Part shown: positions 62,732 to 64,000 of the stretch, in pieces | Layout of the letters: every line of letters begins with the position of its first letter | Numbering within the stretch: the first letter of the stretch is position 1 | Source of the DNA: Bermanella sp047621325 | GTDB taxonomy: Bacteria > Pseudomonadota > Gammaproteobacteria > Pseudomonadales > Oceanobacteraceae | Assembly (NCBI GenBank): GCA_047621325.1 | Contig: JBLHLT010000004.1 | Location: forward strand, 146,728-210,727 | DNA: 64,000 nt | Direction: 5' to 3' | Position numbers and translations under genes: made by a program | The notes under the pieces: model-generated | What the model saw: the letters and a program-made list of their open reading frames with translations, nothing else | Database searches by the model: none | What the model was told of the DNA's origin: nothing

Positions 62732-63871
62732 ATGAAACCACTATTAATTACTCTCTTTTTACTCTTGCTAATGTCATGTAAAGACACACACGAGAGCAAC
62801 CTTAGCAGCCCTATTTTACAGCTTTCTAAAACACTCAGTGACAACCCAGACCAGTGCAGTAATAACACTAATGATCTCAACGAGATAGCCATCGCCTCAG
62901 AAACATGTAATTGGTTATCTAATTACAATTTTTTTGATGTAATCAATTCAAGCGTCATAACACCCAAAATGAATGGTTTAAAGTATGAATTAAACTCCGC
63001 GTTATTTACCGACTTTGCAAAAAAAGATCGCTTTATTTTCCTACCTAAAAACACAGTTATTCAGTTTCAAGACCAAGCGTCATTCACCTTCCCTTTAAAT
63101 AGTGTCATTGTTAAGGTGTTTTCGTTAAAACAATCATCTGAATATCAAATTATTGAAATTCGTTTATTAATTAAACGCCAATCAGGCTGGATTTTTTTAC
63201 CCTATATCTGGTTAGATGAAAAACAAGATGCTTTTCTGTATCGCAATGGCTATCAACTGCAAACCGACGTTGAAACACAAGACAGTAAAAAACAAACACT
63301 TAACTATCATATCCCCAGCCAAGCGAATTGCGGAGAATGCCATCAGGTCAAAGAAAACAATCACATTAACTTTTATCCCATTGGCCTAAAAGCTCGCCAT
63401 TTGAACAAAATAATTGAACATCAAGGATTGTTTGTTAATCAATTAGATTTATGGCAACAACAAGGTAAATTAATTGATTTACCTAATGAGCGATCAACCA
63501 TTGATACCGCCCCTAACTGGCGTGATGACAGTGCTCGCTTGCAAGAGCGTGCAAAAGCCTATCTTGATATTAATTGTGCGCATTGTCATAACGATAATGG
63601 CTCGGCTGCGCTATCAGGCTTACGCTTAGAATACTGGCGAAAAAGTATCTCTCATGCACATGGAGTATGTAACTCTAGCCACGGCTGGCGCGGCGGCGGC
63701 TTTGATATCTGGCCAGGTCGCGGTGAAATTTCGAGCATTCCTATTCGTATGCGTCATGTTGATGCCAAAGATAGAATGCCACCTATTGGCCGCTCTTTAG
63801 TCGATGAAGAGGCTGCTCAATTAGTCAGCGACTGGATTGATACCTTGCCATTCGAAAGTTGTGCCGAATAA
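62732..63871 (+). CDS. Diheme c-type cytochrome lipoprotein, SO2930 family, copy 2
   Basis: A 379-residue paralogue of copy 1. The lipobox LMSC gives a short signal (MKPLLITLFLLLLMSC). Heme sites CGECH and CAHCH are preserved in the same order, as are YELNSALFTDFAKKDRFIFL, FYPIGLKARHLNK and DRMPPIGRSLVDEEAAQLVSDW. The stretch after the second heme differs (SSHGWRGGGFDIWPGRG), with extra His, Trp and Gly. No ribosome site is visible because a terminator hairpin ends 3 bp before the ATG, so expression is probably low or needs its own start. It probably arose by tandem duplication. Confidence 0.88.
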   Translation: MKPLLITLFLLLLMSCKDTHESNLSSPILQLSKTLSDNPDQCSNNTNDLNEIAIASETCNWLSNYNFFDVINSSVITPKMNGLKYELNSALFTDFAKKDRFIFLPKNTVIQFQDQASFTFPLNSVIVKVFSLKQSSEYQIIEIRLLIKRQSGWIFLPYIWLDEKQDAFLYRNGYQLQTDVETQDSKKQTLNYHIPSQANCGECHQVKENNHINFYPIGLKARHLNKIIEHQGLFVNQLDLWQQQGKLIDLPNERSTIDTAPNWRDDSARLQERAKAYLDINCAHCHNDNGSAALSGLRLEYWRKSISHAHGVCNSSHGWRGGGFDIWPGRGEISSIPIRMRHVDAKDRMPPIGRSLVDEEAAQLVSDWIDTLPFESCAE

Positions 63872-64000
63872 GAAGGTGACGTTCAAGTATGCCTAAATTG
63901 ATAAATGTGATCACTGGCCTTTTGTCCTTTTTTGGCCCATCATTTAGTCAAACTAAAATGTATGGATAGCCATGTTAGACCTCAACCAGATGTCCGTTTT
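63872..64000 (+). other. Window end: possible small frame and possible next gene start
   Basis: AAGGTGA upstream of the ATG at 63889 introduces a 26-codon frame (MPKLINVITGLLSFF, stop at 63967). An ATG at 63972 opens a frame (MLDLNQMSV) that leaves the window. Neither can be assigned. Confidence 0.25.

Overview
The window looks like a chromosomal segment of a marine gammaproteobacterium. The initiator tRNA, exonuclease I, exoribonuclease II, RlmE, TcdA and methylmalonyl-CoA pathway proteins all read as gammaproteobacterial, G+C is moderate (roughly mid-40s by eye), and an SO2930-type diheme cytochrome sits beside a lipid-anchored parallel beta-helix protein. An Oceanospirillales-like, possibly lipid- or hydrocarbon-using host is my inference; no marker gene here fixes the taxon. 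Layout: 1-900 holds the start of an HD-domain protein divergent from a TetR regulator, with two palindromes between them. 1009-4433 is a visibly AT-rich defence island on the minus strand: a complete retron with promoter, msr-msd RNA, terminator, reverse transcriptase, PtuA-like ATPase and PtuB-like HNH nuclease. 4882-17100 is a mixed housekeeping and regulatory stretch: a SpoU-class methyltransferase coupled to an FAD oxidoreductase, RlmE, an AraC regulator, an FMN glutamate-synthase-like protein, a WYL regulator with a small monooxygenase-like gene, an RTX-repeat protein, a MerR regulator with a carboxymuconolactone-decarboxylase gene, glutaminase, and a DODA-type dioxygenase. 17599-26604 is a propionyl-CoA to succinyl-CoA unit (carboxyltransferase, unusually long biotin subunit, epimerase, mutase, MeaB, thioesterase) interrupted by three palindromic intergenic repeats. 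26624-33869 carries two alpha/beta hydrolases, a TesA-like esterase, exonuclease I and a large DUF349 protein. 33924-34650 is an initiator-tRNA locus: a strong promoter, two identical tRNA-fMet genes, and a 118-bp tandem array of decaying tRNA-3'-end plus terminator copies. 35240-47785 is a five-gene plus-strand cluster of exported DUF11-type proteins ending in a 2044-residue protein that combines DUF11, an OmpA peptidoglycan-binding domain and a probable C-terminal beta-barrel. I regard this as the least described system in the window. 47825-58161 returns to ordinary genes (MobA, HlyIII, FrnE-like DsbA, carbonic anhydrase, MoeB/ThiF, a lipoprotein with a 9-bp repeat, RNase II, a porin remnant with a PstS-like protein, a SpeE-like protein and TcdA). 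58461-63871 is an AraC regulator followed by the beta-helix lipoprotein and two tandem paralogous diheme cytochrome lipoproteins. How genes work together: the retron parts form one toxin/antitoxin-like anti-phage module; the pcc/mcm genes form one B12-dependent pathway; the DUF11 genes probably build one envelope structure; and the beta-helix/diheme group probably forms one envelope redox unit under the adjacent AraC regulator. The last two statements rest on clustering and export signals only.
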